From Geosiphon pyriformis (lineage: Eukaryota > Glomeromycota > Glomeromycetes > Archaeosporales > Geosiphonaceae): DNA of 64,000 nucleotides. This document shows, one piece after another, positions 21,327 through 33,109 of this stretch. The notes beneath the pieces were generated by a model that saw only the letters and a program-made list of their open reading frames with translations, made no database searches and was not told the origin of the DNA. Each line of letters opens with the position of its first letter. The first letter of the stretch is position 1. A program made the translations under genes and the position numbers. The stretch is taken from assembly GCA_016748015.1 (NCBI GenBank), contig JAAOMT010000316.1, positions 26,759 to 90,758 of the forward strand. The letters are read 5' to 3'.

Positions 21327-22268
21327 TGTTACCAATAAAATTTTAGCTATTAATTAGCATAAAATTACTCTTCTAATCTTTAGTATTAATTATTATATAT
21401 TATTATTATTTCAATTATTACTTATTAGTTAATCAAATTATCAAATATTATTATTCAATTAATAACCTGATTTGTATCATAGAAATTAAGATGATCAAAT
21501 TAAACAATACTCTAAACTATTTAACATAGTCAAATTCGCCAAAATTAATGAAAATTGGCCGAAATAATTAATAGTTTATAGAAATAACTTGTAGTTTGCC
21601 GAAATTATAACAAAGAGAAAAGTACAAGTTCAAAGACTAGTACTACAACAAATTGTATAAAAGAAAAGCTTCTTTCTTCAAGAAAATGTATCTTACCATA
21701 GTATTTTACTTTAGATATTTTAATTAAAACAAATTATCTCTCACACATCCTTACAAAATCAAATAAAAATTAAATATTCAAAAACCAAATTTTTAATTAT
21801 TATATTTGAAATTCACAAAAACCCAACTAATATTTTGAAATTGATTAGCTACCAATTTCAATAATCTGTTAGTGACTCCAGGTCTGAATAGAAAACGTTT
21901 CTCTTAATAGAACACTATTTTTTTTACATTTTTTTATTTTTTTTTATTTTTTTATTATAATTATTAAAGTAGTCTACAGATAAGATTCCTGTAGAAAAAT
22001 TGACTTTTACAGCAAAATAACTACACATTTGGTAAGCTTCCAGATAAGCAATTCCTGGAAAAGAGTTGATGTTTACTACAATGTAACTACACAAAGTAAC
22101 TGGCATAGAATTGGCCATTTCACTTATAAGTTTAGCAGTTTAAATTATAAGAGATAATTTAAAGATAAATTCAGTTATTGAAGATCCAACTACTTTCAGA
22201 AAACATGGATTCATAACCAACATGCATTAATAACATTTAAAAAAAGAGACCAAAAAACTCTAATAACA
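21327..22268 (+). repeat. Gypsy-1 3' LTR (942 bp)
   Basis: TGTTACCAAT... to ...CTCTAATAACA. It keeps more G and C than the 5' copy at many of the differing sites. Confidence 0.9.
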
Positions 22269-22946
22269 ATGGTTTCTTTTGTGAATTTTTTTTTTTAGCA
22301 TGGTGGTCAATTTATTTTGGCAGTTGTATTCTTCTGATAAGCTATTTTTAAGTTTTCTATTTTTGTTTCCAGGTCTTTTACCAAGCTATCCTTAATGTTA
22401 AATACTTAATGCTTAATCTCTTTAATCAATTAGTAAACAACAAAGAAACAAAAAAATAATAAAAAAAAATAATAAAAAAAATAAAAAATTAGTATTCCAT
22501 CAATAGTCATAATTAAAAGCTATTGTTTCAGTGTAATTAAATATTAAATTCTATCAATCTAGAGTGTTGATAGTTTAAAAATGATTAATATTTCTTTAAT
22601 CAAGTAATGATAACATGGATTGGATAATAATAAATAATTTTATTAATATAAAAATAATTTCATTTTAAGTTATAAGAAACTATCTTTTAAAAGAAAAAAT
22701 ATTGTTGATTAAATTAATCTGAACTCTATTAAATTTTTTGGAATTTTTTCATATTTTTTCTGCTTTTAATACTCTCATTATATATATATAATTTATGTTA
22801 TACAAGATTTCTTAAAATTTTTCAATTTTTTGAAAAAAATTCTGGAATTCTGAAATTCTAAAATCCTGTAATTCTGGAATTTTTTTTTTACTATATCTAT
22901 TTCTGATTGGCTATTTTACCTATTATTATAATTTCTAATTTCTATA
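22269..22946 (-). repeat. Gypsy-2 5' LTR, outer part (right of Gypsy-1), with Gypsy-1 TSD atgg at 22269-22272
   Basis: Aligns with 3477-4185. The first four bases are the right copy of the Gypsy-1 TSD; the end at 22946 is followed by the Gypsy-2 TSD. Confidence 0.8.
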
Positions 22947-22951
22947 AGTAA
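22947..22951. repeat. Gypsy-2 target site duplication, right copy (agtaa)
   Basis: Matches 3342-3346. Confidence 0.8.
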
Positions 22952-24416
22952 TAACGACTATTAAAATTAGTTTTTTACTACTACTATTTAAAAAAAAACA
23001 TTTTGTCTAGTTGCTTTTAAAATAAAGAAAACTTCTCTAATTAAAACTTTATTAGATATTTTAGAAAAGATATTAAGTACACCTTTTTTATTTTTTATTT
23101 TGATTATAGTCATAAAGACAAAAACTTTTAGATATTAAGTACTTTAATTATTATAAAATTATTAATTTTATACAAAAATAGCTTAATATATATATTTAGT
23201 TGTTTTAAATTTTGTTTATTATTTTAACTTTAATTTTTAAATTAATAATATATAAAACTATAGTTTTTTTACTTGTTAAATTATTAAACTATTTGAATAA
23301 AAATAAATATTAAATTAACTAATTAGATATTAATATTTTAAATAATATAATATCAAAAAAAATTCTAAAAATATTAAAAAAATTCTAAAATACTAAAAAT
23401 ATTAATTTCTTAGTTTTTTTTGTTTTATTTTCTATTTTATTGTTATTATTAAAAAAAATAGTATATTAAAATTATATTATTATAAATAGTCTTATAAAAA
23501 ACACATATTATAAACATAAAATTAATTTTTTAAAGTTAAATAACTTAATATTTGATTTTTTTTGTGTATTTTAACAAATTTATTAATAAGTTTTAAAAAT
23601 TATTAAATTATTAATTCTCTGTTTTTTATACAAAATCAAACTAATACTCTTTATATTAACAAAACTTTTAAATATAACCAATATATTATAAAATTTTAAA
23701 TTATAATATAGTATTTCTAGTTTATTTTAGTTTTAAATCTTAAATTTAATTTTATGTAATTTATAAGACTTTTATTTAGTATATAATACTGCACTAAAAA
23801 CTTTTATAATATTTTCTAATATTGTATAATATTAAGATATTAAATAACAAAATATTATTATTTTTAATTATATTTGCCAAATTATTGTTTTTTTATTTTT
23901 AAAATTGCTTAATTTTAATTTATGTTTTAAAAAATTTTTATTTTTTATTTAATAATATTTATAAAAATGTAATTTTTTAAAATCAACTTTAATTAACAGA
24001 ATCTAATTGTAAAATTGTAATTAATAAATATTTTTATAATTTTAATCTTAATTAATATTAATAATATTATTTTATAAACATACTTATTTAAAACATTAAA
24101 ATAAGTTATAATACAAAATTTATATCAAAATTTTTGATTAATTTATTTATGTAAACACTTTTTTTATTAATTAATAATTTTTAAATTTTTATTGTTTTTA
24201 AAACTGTTAAAAATTTTAAAACTTGTTATTAAAGAATCTGAAAGCTAACCTAATTACAACTTTTTAATATTTTTAATATTAAATCTGTACAAAATATAAG
24301 TCGAATATTTATAATTAAATAATTTAATAAATTAATAAATCAAAATTGTAAATAAAAATGTAATTGTTTTTGTTTTTAAAATTGGTAAAAATTAATTAAA
24401 ATTTACTGTATTAAAT
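22952..24416. other. Very AT-rich stretch without supported gene
   Basis: Almost only A and T. No frame of any length, no domain and no clear repeat apart from short AT motifs. It may be deeply decayed transposon DNA. Confidence 0.5.
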
Positions 24417-24427
24417 AATTTAACTAT

Positions 24428-26059
24428 TTTTTTATTTTATTTTATTTAACGAGTGAGGTCCAAACGCGACCTAGTGCTATACATCATACAAATGATCTAA
24501 ACTAGGAGCAAATCATGTGCTTTCTACACATGACCAGTTACTTTGGTCAGTCAGGACTACACTATATACCTATATGCACAGACACCAAATCTTTAATATC
24601 CAAAAAAAATGGACAAAACTTATGAAACCCGAAACCAACTCCAAAAGCCTTAGCCACACCCAGCAACCTAACTACACCAGCCAAAAACACCATAGGCAAA
24701 CCAGAAACAAAAGCAGGAGTGGAGCCATTACGCGGAATCAAACCACACTTTTCCATGAATGTTCAGTGTCTGGCACAGACCAACCAAATGTCATCCCGAA
24801 AAGCTAAACAGAGCCCACGAACAAAATCCACAATCTTTCTAGCCCCAACTTTAGGATTCTTAAAAACTGAGACAGATTCATGATACCAATTATTGAAAAC
24901 AAAGCCCTTAAACAGAGTGACACCAACTTCAAATTTGGAACCACAAGTGGCCAACAGCTGTGAGACATCTGAAGAAGACTGGGACAGACCAAAAAGATCC
25001 TTCTAAGCCAAAACATGAAAGTCCAGCAATTGGGCATGACTGGTGACATCATGAGAACAATAAAAAACATGATCCAAAAACTCGACATCAGCACAATAAA
25101 AACACATAACACTGGGGTATCTCCTATCATACAAGCGCTTTCGCACAGCAACCAGAAGCCGACAATAGAGGGCCTTTATGAAATAAGTTTGATAGCCAGC
25201 TGTACGCATACTAGTGGAGCCAGCAGCCAAGTGAGAATTGGGGTGCCACACCAGAAAAGACTTAAACCAATTAATATCAGCATGCAAACCATCTGTCACA
25301 ACCTGAGAGCCAGACCCAACCTCCCAGCGAGCATGATGAACCAAACAGAAAACATCATAAACAAAGCGTCTAGGATTACCAGAAACCGCAGCACTACCCG
25401 CCTTCAGAAAACGTTCACCGACCAAATGAGGCATGCGCCAAGTAGAAAAAGCAGTTTTCTTGGCAAGTGCATCAGCACGTTCATTGCCTGAGATGCCTGA
25501 ATGACTCCTAATCTTAATCCAATTCACTCCTAAATTCTTGTGACAAATGACATTAGCTATGTGATGGCACTCAATCCAACAACGGTTTCTAAAATCCGGA
25601 TGGACCAACAAAGACTCCAACTTGTACACATCCAAAACAGCCTAACTGTCCAAAAACAAGTCAACCAAACAAAAAGAGAGAACAAACTCAAGAGCCAAAG
25701 CAATTGCCTGCAATTCCGTCAGAGTAGAAAAAACCAAACCAAACACCCCAACACCCAAACCTGAGTCAATGTCTTCAAAGAAAATGGCAGCATCCACCTT
25801 CACATCAACAGTGCCCAGACCACTCAAAGACCTGTCCATATACACAGACAGGTGAACAGCATCGACGGTCAGCAAAGCATTGCAAACCACACCAAAATCA
25901 TGAGACCGACGAACATCAGAATTAGCACAATCTTCCACAAGGGAAGGACAAATAGAAGGAGGAACAGCACCACCAAGAAAGTGAACTGAGAGATCAAACC
26001 ACAGGGGGACTGGGCCACGAGGGTCCAGCCTCTTCCAACGCTTGAAAGTTCCCCAACTA
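24428..26059 (-). mobile_element. 5'-truncated LINE, 3' half of ORF2 plus tail
   Basis: A block of clearly higher GC (the surroundings are nearly pure AT) with sharp edges. On the minus strand it ends in a T-A-rich tail (TTAAATAAAATAAAATAAAA) after the stop of ORF2. Imperfect 11-bp target repeats aattta(a/g)ctat flank it at 24417-24427 and 26060-26070. A tail, variable-length target duplication and 5' truncation are the marks of target-primed reverse transcription. Far less base change than Gypsy-1/2, hence a younger insertion. Confidence 0.8.
24562..26050 (-). pseudogene. LINE ORF2 C-terminal part: RNase H and downstream region
   Basis: A single minus-strand frame runs from about 26050 to the stop at 24562. 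It is interrupted by only three stops, at Gln (DS*AVLD), Trp (LA*KDLF) and Arg (ARH*TF) positions, each one transition away. The RNase H type I domain covers about 25900-25400: DRSLSGLGTVDVKVDAAIFF, TELQAIALALEFV, DVYKLESLL, and WIKIRSHSGISGNERADALA with the catalytic Asp-Glu-Asp-(His)-Asp pattern. After it comes a C-terminal region with a CFYCADVEFLDHVFYC zinc-like motif (CCHC) at about 25090. It would remove RNA during target-primed integration. The reverse transcriptase and endonuclease are absent because of truncation. Confidence 0.85.
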
Positions 26060-26070
26060 AATTTAGCTAT

Positions 26071-27160
26071 ATGTTAATTTAAATTAGGTTTAATAAATAT
26101 ATTGCTATTATTATTATTAAAAACAAAAAAAACCATTTTTTACAACTAAATTATAATTAAAATCATAATTAGTACAGTATAATAAAATTAATAAAAATAC
26201 TAAAAAAACCCAATATTTTATTTTTTAAAAAAAAAAACAGATTTAAATTAAAAGTATTATTAATACCAATTATAGTATTCAAATTTTTTTGGCTATAAAT
26301 AATAATTTTTTTTATTTTAAACAATAATATTAATAGCATATTTGTTAAAATTAGATGAAATTAATATATCACAATATTGTTTAATATATTAAATTTAATT
26401 TATAATAAAATATTAATATTAAGTTTAATATTTAACAAAATTACAAAATATATATGTAAGTTAATTTCTTATAGCAAAAATTTAAGTTATATATTTGTAA
26501 AATATGTGTTTTTTGTTTTTTAATTAATATAACATTATTTTAATATAAGTCTAAATAACTAATTATATATTAAATCTACATAATTTACATTTATAGTTAT
26601 AATAATTTGGTAAATTAAAATAAACAATAAAAGAATTATACTTTGTTGAGACATAATAAATAATTTTAATAATAATAAAGTTTAAATACTAAAAAACACA
26701 GCAATAAAAACATAAATTTATTAAATTTTAAGTATTTTAACATATTGTTTAAAATTAATAAATTAGTTTATAATTATATGCTTAAATTAATATTATTAAA
26801 TTTAAAATTTTATGCAAAAAAATAATATAAAATTTTTTTTTAAAAATTTATTTATTATGTTAAAAACTAATAAATTAATTAATTTATTAAAATTTTGTAA
26901 AAAAAAATTAATATTATTATAAAACAATTTATATATTACAATAACTTAAAAATAAAAATTAGTTATTTATATATATTTTAATTAAAAAATAAAATTGACA
27001 TTTTTACAATTAAATCAAAAAACAAAAAGCCCGGTTTGTTTTTTGTTTATAACTTTACATTAATAAAGTTGCTAATAGCACAAGTTTTTATAATGAAAGA
27101 TTAAAATAAATATATTGCTTATATATAAAAATACATTATTGTAAAAGTCTTGAGTAGTCC
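26071..27160. other. AT-rich stretch without supported gene
   Basis: No coding or repeat structure could be supported over this 1.1 kb. It marks the change from the transposon-dense half to the gene-bearing half; GC rises after about 27170. Confidence 0.5.
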
Positions 27161-27164
27161 AAAT

Positions 27165-28085
27165 GTTTAGTTATGTAAAAAAATTCCTGATCAATCGAAA
27201 AGTCGAATGCCTTTTCCAAATCGTAATCGTAACGCTCGAGTGCATCCACCGACTGCTCTCGGGTAAATCCCATTGATTTCTACGCCCTTCACTATCACTA
27301 TCCTCGCCTATTTTACTGGATGTCACCCCTAAATCCCTAGGAGGTAATTTTAGTACTGTTCTAAATGATGATAGTTATTAATGGTGTTTTATTTCTTTTT
27401 GGTGGCTTATAAAATTTAGAAAAGGTATCGTCAAATCCAAATGAATCAGTGGTTTCGGTTTTATTGGAAGCTAGTGGTGAAAAACTGGCCTTAAAAGCTA
27501 AATTAGGCTTTGAGGATTTAGATGTTGGGGGTATATTTGTAGTCGGAATATTGGTAGAAAATTTAGGCAAAAGACTTGCTAGTTGCTTTTTATTATTGCC
27601 AATAAGCCTTTCTGATGTCTGAAATCATTTTTCAATTTCTCAATCTTGCCTCGATGGCAACTATTTCTTAATCATTAAATTGCCTCGTTTTCATTGGAGC
27701 CTGCATTTCTTTAAAGTTCTTCAAAATTCCAGAATTTAACTGTTCTTTTTCCAGTTATAGACTTGCCAAGGAATGTTCAACCAGGGAAAACTTAGCTCTT
27801 AACTTTTCAACTTCTTCGCGCTCTTTTCTAGTTAACCTCGATCTTTTGCATTACCTTGATCTTAGCATATAGATCCCATAATTGTGTGATGTGCAATGTT
27901 ATATCTTGTTTTTGGGTCTTTAATGATGCCAGATTATTTTCCAACTGGATTCTTTTCGTTTTTAAATCGGATGTGGGGCTATTCAGGTTTATAGCCTAGG
28001 TTTCAAGCCTTCGAATTTCACCATTCTCAATAGCTATCTGGGTATCAATATCGGGATCACCAAAGAAATCAAGCTCATTTGACTC
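27165..28085 (-). pseudogene. Ede1/Eps15-like endocytic adaptor, C-terminal relic (coiled coil and UBA)
   Basis: The minus strand gives, in order: a coiled-coil segment (PDIDTQIAIENGEIRRLET, AINLNSPTSDLKTKRIQLEN, NLASLKTQKQDITLHITQLW) at 28070-27860; damaged text with stops to 27600; a Ser/Pro/Phe linker with SFGFDDTFSKF (27570-27361); and a UBA domain MGFTREQSVDALERYDYDLE at 27270-27200, ending with TAA near 27135. Coiled coil, then linker, then C-terminal UBA is the arrangement of fungal Ede1/Eps15, scaffolds of early clathrin-mediated endocytosis at the plasma membrane; the UBA binds ubiquitin. The EH domains expected upstream are not seen up to 28330. Several stops and frameshifts make this a truncated pseudogene. 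Confidence 0.65.
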
Positions 28086-29109
28086 TGATTCTTTAGTAAT
28101 TCAAAAGAATCAAACTTTTAGTCTATTAAAAAAGCAATGTTCTAAAGCCTATATTCTGTACATACTTTAAATCTTATTGATCGCAGTCAACGAAAACGAA
28201 GGAGGAGAGAAAACAACGTGTATTGAACCAAAAAAAAGATCACTCGAGCTATACAGGTGACTTGAAGACGTTCGGAATTGAAGTCATCCCGATCTAGTGC
28301 TGTGATTAGTTACTTTGTGGACCTTTGCAATTTAGGAAAACTGCTCGCTATAGCTTCGTAATGATAAAATAGTCCAAATATTAAGTTTAATATTTTATGT
28401 CAGAGGAATTTCCGCTAATTTATTGATGTATAAAGATTTTTGTAGTTAAAGGTAAATTTCGGAATGAGAATATTTTAGCCAATTTAACATATTTAAAATT
28501 TTAATAAGGCTATTAGAAAACCATTTTTGCTCTTTGTTGTAATAATCAAAATTGTAAATTAAGATAATATACTAAAACTGCATAGATGATTATTCATTCT
28601 TCAACTTACCAATTCTTTTATAAACATATTTATATAAAATGAAAGTCTGACACTTTATTAATAAAACAATATTTAAAATTCATTAATGATTTCTATTCTT
28701 TAAATAATTGCTAATTATTAATTTAATAAAACTATTTTTTATTTTGACAAATCCAATATTTTCGCTTTGGCAAATTAATTTATTAGCCGTTATTAATATA
28801 TTTTTTACTGTATTATATGTATATATAATATTATTTAAAGAGCTATAAATAGAAATAGATTATTTTAATCAAAATCATGAAATTTTTGACATTAAATACA
28901 AAATAATTTCTAAATGTGAATTATATTATTTAAATTAAACTTGTTATTTATGATATACTTTAAGAAATATTATACTTGGTATTAAATAAAATCTCTGTTG
29001 GGAACGATGTGTCAAAATAAGGTAGCTTGTGCTACCAAATTTAAATTGTTGATCCTTAATCATTTTTATACATGATCAAAAAGTCCCTGTTACATTTTCT
29101 TCCCTAACA
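28086..29109. other. Intergenic stretch
   Basis: 28140-28330 has a more even base composition and may hold further decayed coding sequence of the Ede1-like relic, but no domain is readable. The rest is AT-rich and holds the presumed 5' region of the Myb-like gene that starts at 29110. Confidence 0.4.
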
Positions 29110-30413
29110 ATGATTATCTTCAAAACATTAATTTATCTGCATAATGTTTGCACGAACGGTTACAACCCTTTCGCGAGAAATCTAAATCATCGACGCTTTA
29201 TGGCCTCTATAGTATCCTTACCGCTGACAAACTCAAAAAGCAAGAACTGTAGAAACATTAATGAGGTTTATACAAAACTAGAAGAAAACGGTAAAAGGTG
29301 ATATATAATATCTTGCTTAGGTTTGAGTAAAATTTTTCACCTTTTGAATCCTATTAACTAGAAGAGATCTCTAAAAATTTAAATGATAGCAAGGAACAAA
29401 ATAAAGAAAAAAATACACTTGAACGAACCTCACTTTTAATCAAAGAAGAAATTGATACCCTTTTCATTGCTATTGAGATGGGTGTATTGAACTATATTCC
29501 CAAAGAAAAACTCCTTTCAAATCCATTGAGAGGAAAACAAATAGGGCAAAGGCAATGAACTATAATAGAAGATGAAATATTACGACTAAGCATCAAAGAA
29601 CTTGGGACTTGCGATTCGAGAAAAATTTCAAATCTTCTTTTAACAAGGAGCCCAAATAGGGTGGCTACTCGATGGAAAAAAATTGCATATAGCAAAAAAC
29701 ATGGCAAATGGAGTAAGGAAGAGGATTTGGCTCTTCGAGAATTGTTAAAAAAAAGAAAGTCCGAATTGGGTAAATTTTTCAAAGGTCCTCTACCGAAGTC
29801 CCAAAAGTATTTCGAAACATTCATGAATTTTAGCATTTTTATATCCTGAATCTACTGGAAATAAAAGACAAAATATTGTCAAAAGAGAAAATGAAACGAA
29901 TGATATGAGGAAAAATCATCGATCCGGGGACAACATTAGAAATCTTGCGACACAGAAGGGTATCAAACTACCACGGATACACTGGAGTCATCAAGAGAAG
30001 GAAGCTTTGCGCAAAGCATATCTTAAATTTGGCAAAAATTGGCAGAATATTTCAAATGCTCTTGTGACCAGAACCCCCGCAAGTTGCTATCTGTTTTACT
30101 ATGTACATTTTTCAGGTAAAATAATTGTACCAAAAATTTGATATTCTTGTTCTAAGATTTTTTTGTTTAGGTTGCTCAAGCGAAATGTGAAGACACGCAT
30201 TTGGAGTGATGAAGAAATTTATAAACTAAAAGCCTTGCTTAAACCTGGCCGAAATAAATGGATACAAATTTCTAAAGCGATCGGCTCTAAAAGTCCCCGA
30301 CAATGTTTTTCTTTTTATAAAAGACTTATGAAAACGAAACTTAATAAAGTTTGTTTAATTAGTGACATACATAAAGCATTATCAGTATTAATAAAAAAAA
30401 TACACTTCTTATA
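29110..30413 (+). pseudogene. Four-repeat Myb/SANT protein, damaged
   Basis: Exon 1 (29110-29290) starts MIIFKTLIYLHNVC and ends in EEN. A 71-bp intron 29291-29361 (gtaaaa...ctag) joins in frame to EEISKNLNDSK. Four Myb/SANT repeats follow: TIIEDEILRLSIKELG...; GKWSKEEDLALRELL; IHWSHQEKEALRKAYLKFGK (29976 on); and RIWSDEEIYKLKALLKPG (30199 on, after a likely intron ending tttag at about 30170). Such tandem repeats bind DNA. Damage: TGA at 29556-29558 where the first Trp of repeat 1 is expected, a frameshift after repeat 2 (about 29800), and a phase mismatch at the last intron. The N-terminus, with basic and hydroxylated residues, could be a presequence, but this is a guess. It belongs to the same family as the cluster at 45-63 kb. 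Confidence 0.65.
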
Positions 30414-30419
30414 ATCAAT

Positions 30420-31955
30420 ATAAAATAATTGAAGCTGTATCACTTTGAAATTATATGAAAGAATGGGATCAGAATTGAATTCAATATTTAAAACATATTT
30501 ATTTAGATCAAGGTTTAAGCTTGAGGAAATCAAATCCAGGTGAACTTTATTTTTTGGAAATGTAATTGGTATTAATTAATAGAATAATAAAATATTTTAA
30601 GAATAAGACAATAAAAAATGATGACGAATTATTCAATTAGCAGAAAAGCTAATTTATCAACGGAAGGTAAACTATTGATTTCATTTGTTAATTGTGCTGG
30701 TTTTAGATTTTGAGTTAATTATTAAAGCCATTTGGAATGAAGCAATGAAAGAATTTGGTTTTCTTATTCACCTTATATCTCTCAATTGTTGAAATCTGAT
30801 AAAATATATGATCAAAATAACTTTACTGTTTTGAGAATTCTCATTTCACATCAGTGGCAATTTCAATACTTTCCTCAAATTCCGTCGGTCATAATGTATA
30901 TATAGCAGTCCCTTATGTAAACAGGTAGGTTTTAAATTAAGCTGAACGAATAGAATCAACTCCGAATCTATCCTCGAAACATATTCTACACTTTTCCTGT
31001 CAACTCATTCTTGAAATTTCCGCTCTTTTGTTTTTTCATCTATTCGTATGACCCAATTAGCGTTTTTTTTATACTTTAAATCTGATTCTATGAAATATTT
31101 ACTAAAACATTGCTCATTTGATAAGAAAATTTAAGAAATTTCTTTATTCACCTTTTAGATAGATAATTTCGATTTAAAAATTGAAAGTAGCATTTTCAGA
31201 CTCATTTCCTTTTTTATAATCAATTTTAACTATGTTGTGTACAACTCTTATAAAAAAATTAAGAAAAACATTTATAAAATATACTAATTAATTTAAATAG
31301 TTAAAACTATAAAAAACAAACCATGTTTTAGATTGGTTAATTTTTTTCTTTTTTCTGCAAGTTGTTTCGATAATTTTTTTGAATATGATCATAGTGAGTT
31401 CAAAATACCAGCTTTTTCATTTACTTATTCTTAAAATGTAAACGTGAATAGTTAAAACTAACTAATTCTTGATGAATTTTACAATTCATCGCTTATATCA
31501 AATTTTTTAGCACTTTATATGGAAAATCTATTTTTGAGTATACAATACGTGGTAATCTTGGAGCTTGTATTCCATAGTATGAACTTGCAATGATAAAAGA
31601 TATCGTAAAAAACGACTCGAATGGGCTAAAATTGGACATCAAAAATTGAAGAAAAGTTTTCTTTTGCAACGAGAGCATTTTCAACAAGAATTAATAGAAA
31701 GATGTGGCCCACAATATTTACAAAACAGATTAAAAAAATTCAACGAAAAACTTTTGGTATTCTTCTCAAAGCAAAAGTTGGCAACTACTATAAGACAAGT
31801 CAAATGTTTTTACCTATTCCAATTTACTTTGGGGAACTTATTTGGTGATTTGTGTGCTTATATGATGCGCGAGATAGTTATAAATTATGAAAATTATTAT
31901 AAGTAATATAAACCTTGATGTTTAAGAATGTCAATATTACATCGGAAAGAATGAA
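30420..31955. other. Stretch without confident gene
   Basis: Mostly AT-rich. A plus-strand frame at about 31600-31905 encodes a basic, helical peptide (KKSFLLQREHFQQELIERCG and on) that I cannot assign; it might be an exon of an unknown gene or chance. Nothing else is supported. Confidence 0.35.
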
Positions 31956-32640
31956 GAATCATTGTAGTGCATGCTAATTTTTACAAAGAATTTTCAAGCG
32001 GCAATAAAGTAGTTGATGAATCCAATATTACTGAACATTCAATTTTAAAAGTTAAATATACAAAAGTCTATGTTTATTCCAAGGATTGTTTCAATAAAGT
32101 AATGATTGCACGGGATATAGCTGATGATCTTTCCGAAATTCATTCAGCGGGTATGGTTCATTGTGACCTACATCCTACAATACGAAGAAAGCTTTATAAG
32201 TATTAGAGACCTCGGATTATGTCAATCTATAAACGATGAAATAACAGAAGGGAAAAAAACAATATATAGAGTTTATTCCATACATTCCACCAGAAGTTTT
32301 AAGATTAGAAAAGTTAACAACGGCTGGTAATATTTATAGTTTAGGAATGGTATTATAGAAATTGACAATAGGAAAGACTCCCTTTCATGATTATTTTATT
32401 ATAACCTTCTTGTGATAAACATTTTAAATGAGAAAGACCTGAAATTACCTTCCCACTTATCCCACCCTGTTACGCTGAACTCCTTGAAAAGTGTTGGAAC
32501 GCTAATCCTGAGGATCATCTTACTGCATTAGAGGTTTACAATAGAGAGTTCTGAGAAGTTATAGTTTTAGAAATCGGATAAACTTGTAGAGGAAATTTTG
32601 AAAAACAATGAGGCAACAAAATTTTCGGAATATATTCAAC
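31956..32640 (+). pseudogene. Protein kinase relic (catalytic loop to C-lobe)
   Basis: Fragments in order on the plus strand, in shifting frames: FYKEFSSGNKVVDES (the N-terminal linker also seen in the 46.6 kb copy), IARDIADDLSEIHSAGMVHC then DLHP (catalytic loop HCDLH, 32145-32175), ISIRDLGLCQSI (DFG region as DLG), YIPPEVLRLEKLTTAGNIYS (APE region near 32280), and CYAELLEKCWNANPEDHLTA near 32467. This is a tyrosine-kinase-like Ser/Thr kinase of the type greatly expanded in mycorrhizal fungi. The glycine loop and VAIK lysine are not found. Stops and frameshifts are frequent. Confidence 0.65.
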
Positions 32641-33109
32641 TCCTTGAAAAACTATAAACACAATGAAGTGATAAATTCCTTAGCAAAATCCTCGATAAAT
32701 ATTCATTCAAGAGCAGTTTATACAAGCCGACTTTTAACTGCTCAAAAGGTTAAATTTTTCAACATGTTTGTTAATTTATTTTATAGTGTTAAATTTCAAA
32801 GATTGTTTTTTAGTTTAACTAATATTTTAAATTTTATCCTAACTTTATGAATTCCTAATTTTAAAGACTTAATCTTTCTCCCTGAAGGTAAAATTTAAAT
32901 ATACTCTATTTATGGTTAACGGTTTTTTACTATATATAATATTTGGAAAACTGAAATGACACTCAATAGATCTAATCATTATCGGGGATCTTGTATTCTC
33001 ACTTTATATCACAATCTTAAAATGCTTTATTAGGTTGATTCTTTAATATACTTTATATTTCAAATTTAACCCAATAATCAAAGAAGTTTTTTAATATTAT
33101 ACAAAGACC

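Larger units (their letters stand above)
11685..22268 (+). mobile_element. Gypsy-1: complete 10.6 kb Ty3/Gypsy retrotransposon with dUTPase domain, decayed
   Basis: LTRs at 11685-12646 and 21327-22268 both begin TGTTA and end TAACA. A tRNA primer site follows the 5' LTR, and a purine-rich tract precedes the 3' LTR. Between them, on the plus strand and in order, are gag (CCHC), retropepsin, a Cys-rich region, a trimeric-dUTPase-like domain, reverse transcriptase, RNase H, integrase and a separate downstream ORF. The RT-RH-IN order is that of Ty3/Gypsy. Most stops are TAA/TAG at Gln or Trp positions. Catalytic Asp codons of protease, RT and integrase read Asn. It cannot move by itself. It sits in the 5' LTR of Gypsy-2, so it is the younger of the two. 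Confidence 0.9.
3347..22946 (-). mobile_element. Gypsy-2: minus-strand LTR retrotransposon, gag-protease only, host of two nested insertions
   Basis: Two LTR copies of about 810-840 bp, in the same direction, flanked by a perfect 5-bp TSD (agtaa), delimit this element. The 5' LTR (right side) is split by Gypsy-1. The internal part is 4186-11550; a 3.9 kb DNA transposon accounts for 5235-9136, leaving only about 3.46 kb. On the minus strand this encodes a gag protein with a CCHC knuckle and a retropepsin domain, then a tail to the polypurine tract. I found no reverse transcriptase, RNase H or integrase signal. Without its insertions it would be about 5.1 kb. It is therefore best read as a non-autonomous gag-bearing LTR element that borrowed pol from a relative, possibly Gypsy-1, whose primer site is similar. 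Degradation could hide remnants, but the space is too small for a full pol. Confidence 0.8.

Noticed and set aside
24517-25764. Several plus-strand frames of 74-158 codons over the LINE
   Set aside because: They are antisense shadows of the ORF2/RNase H frame, which has clear domain content on the minus strand.
29492-29836. 114-codon minus-strand frame
   Set aside because: Antisense to the first two Myb repeats of the 29110 gene; no own domain.
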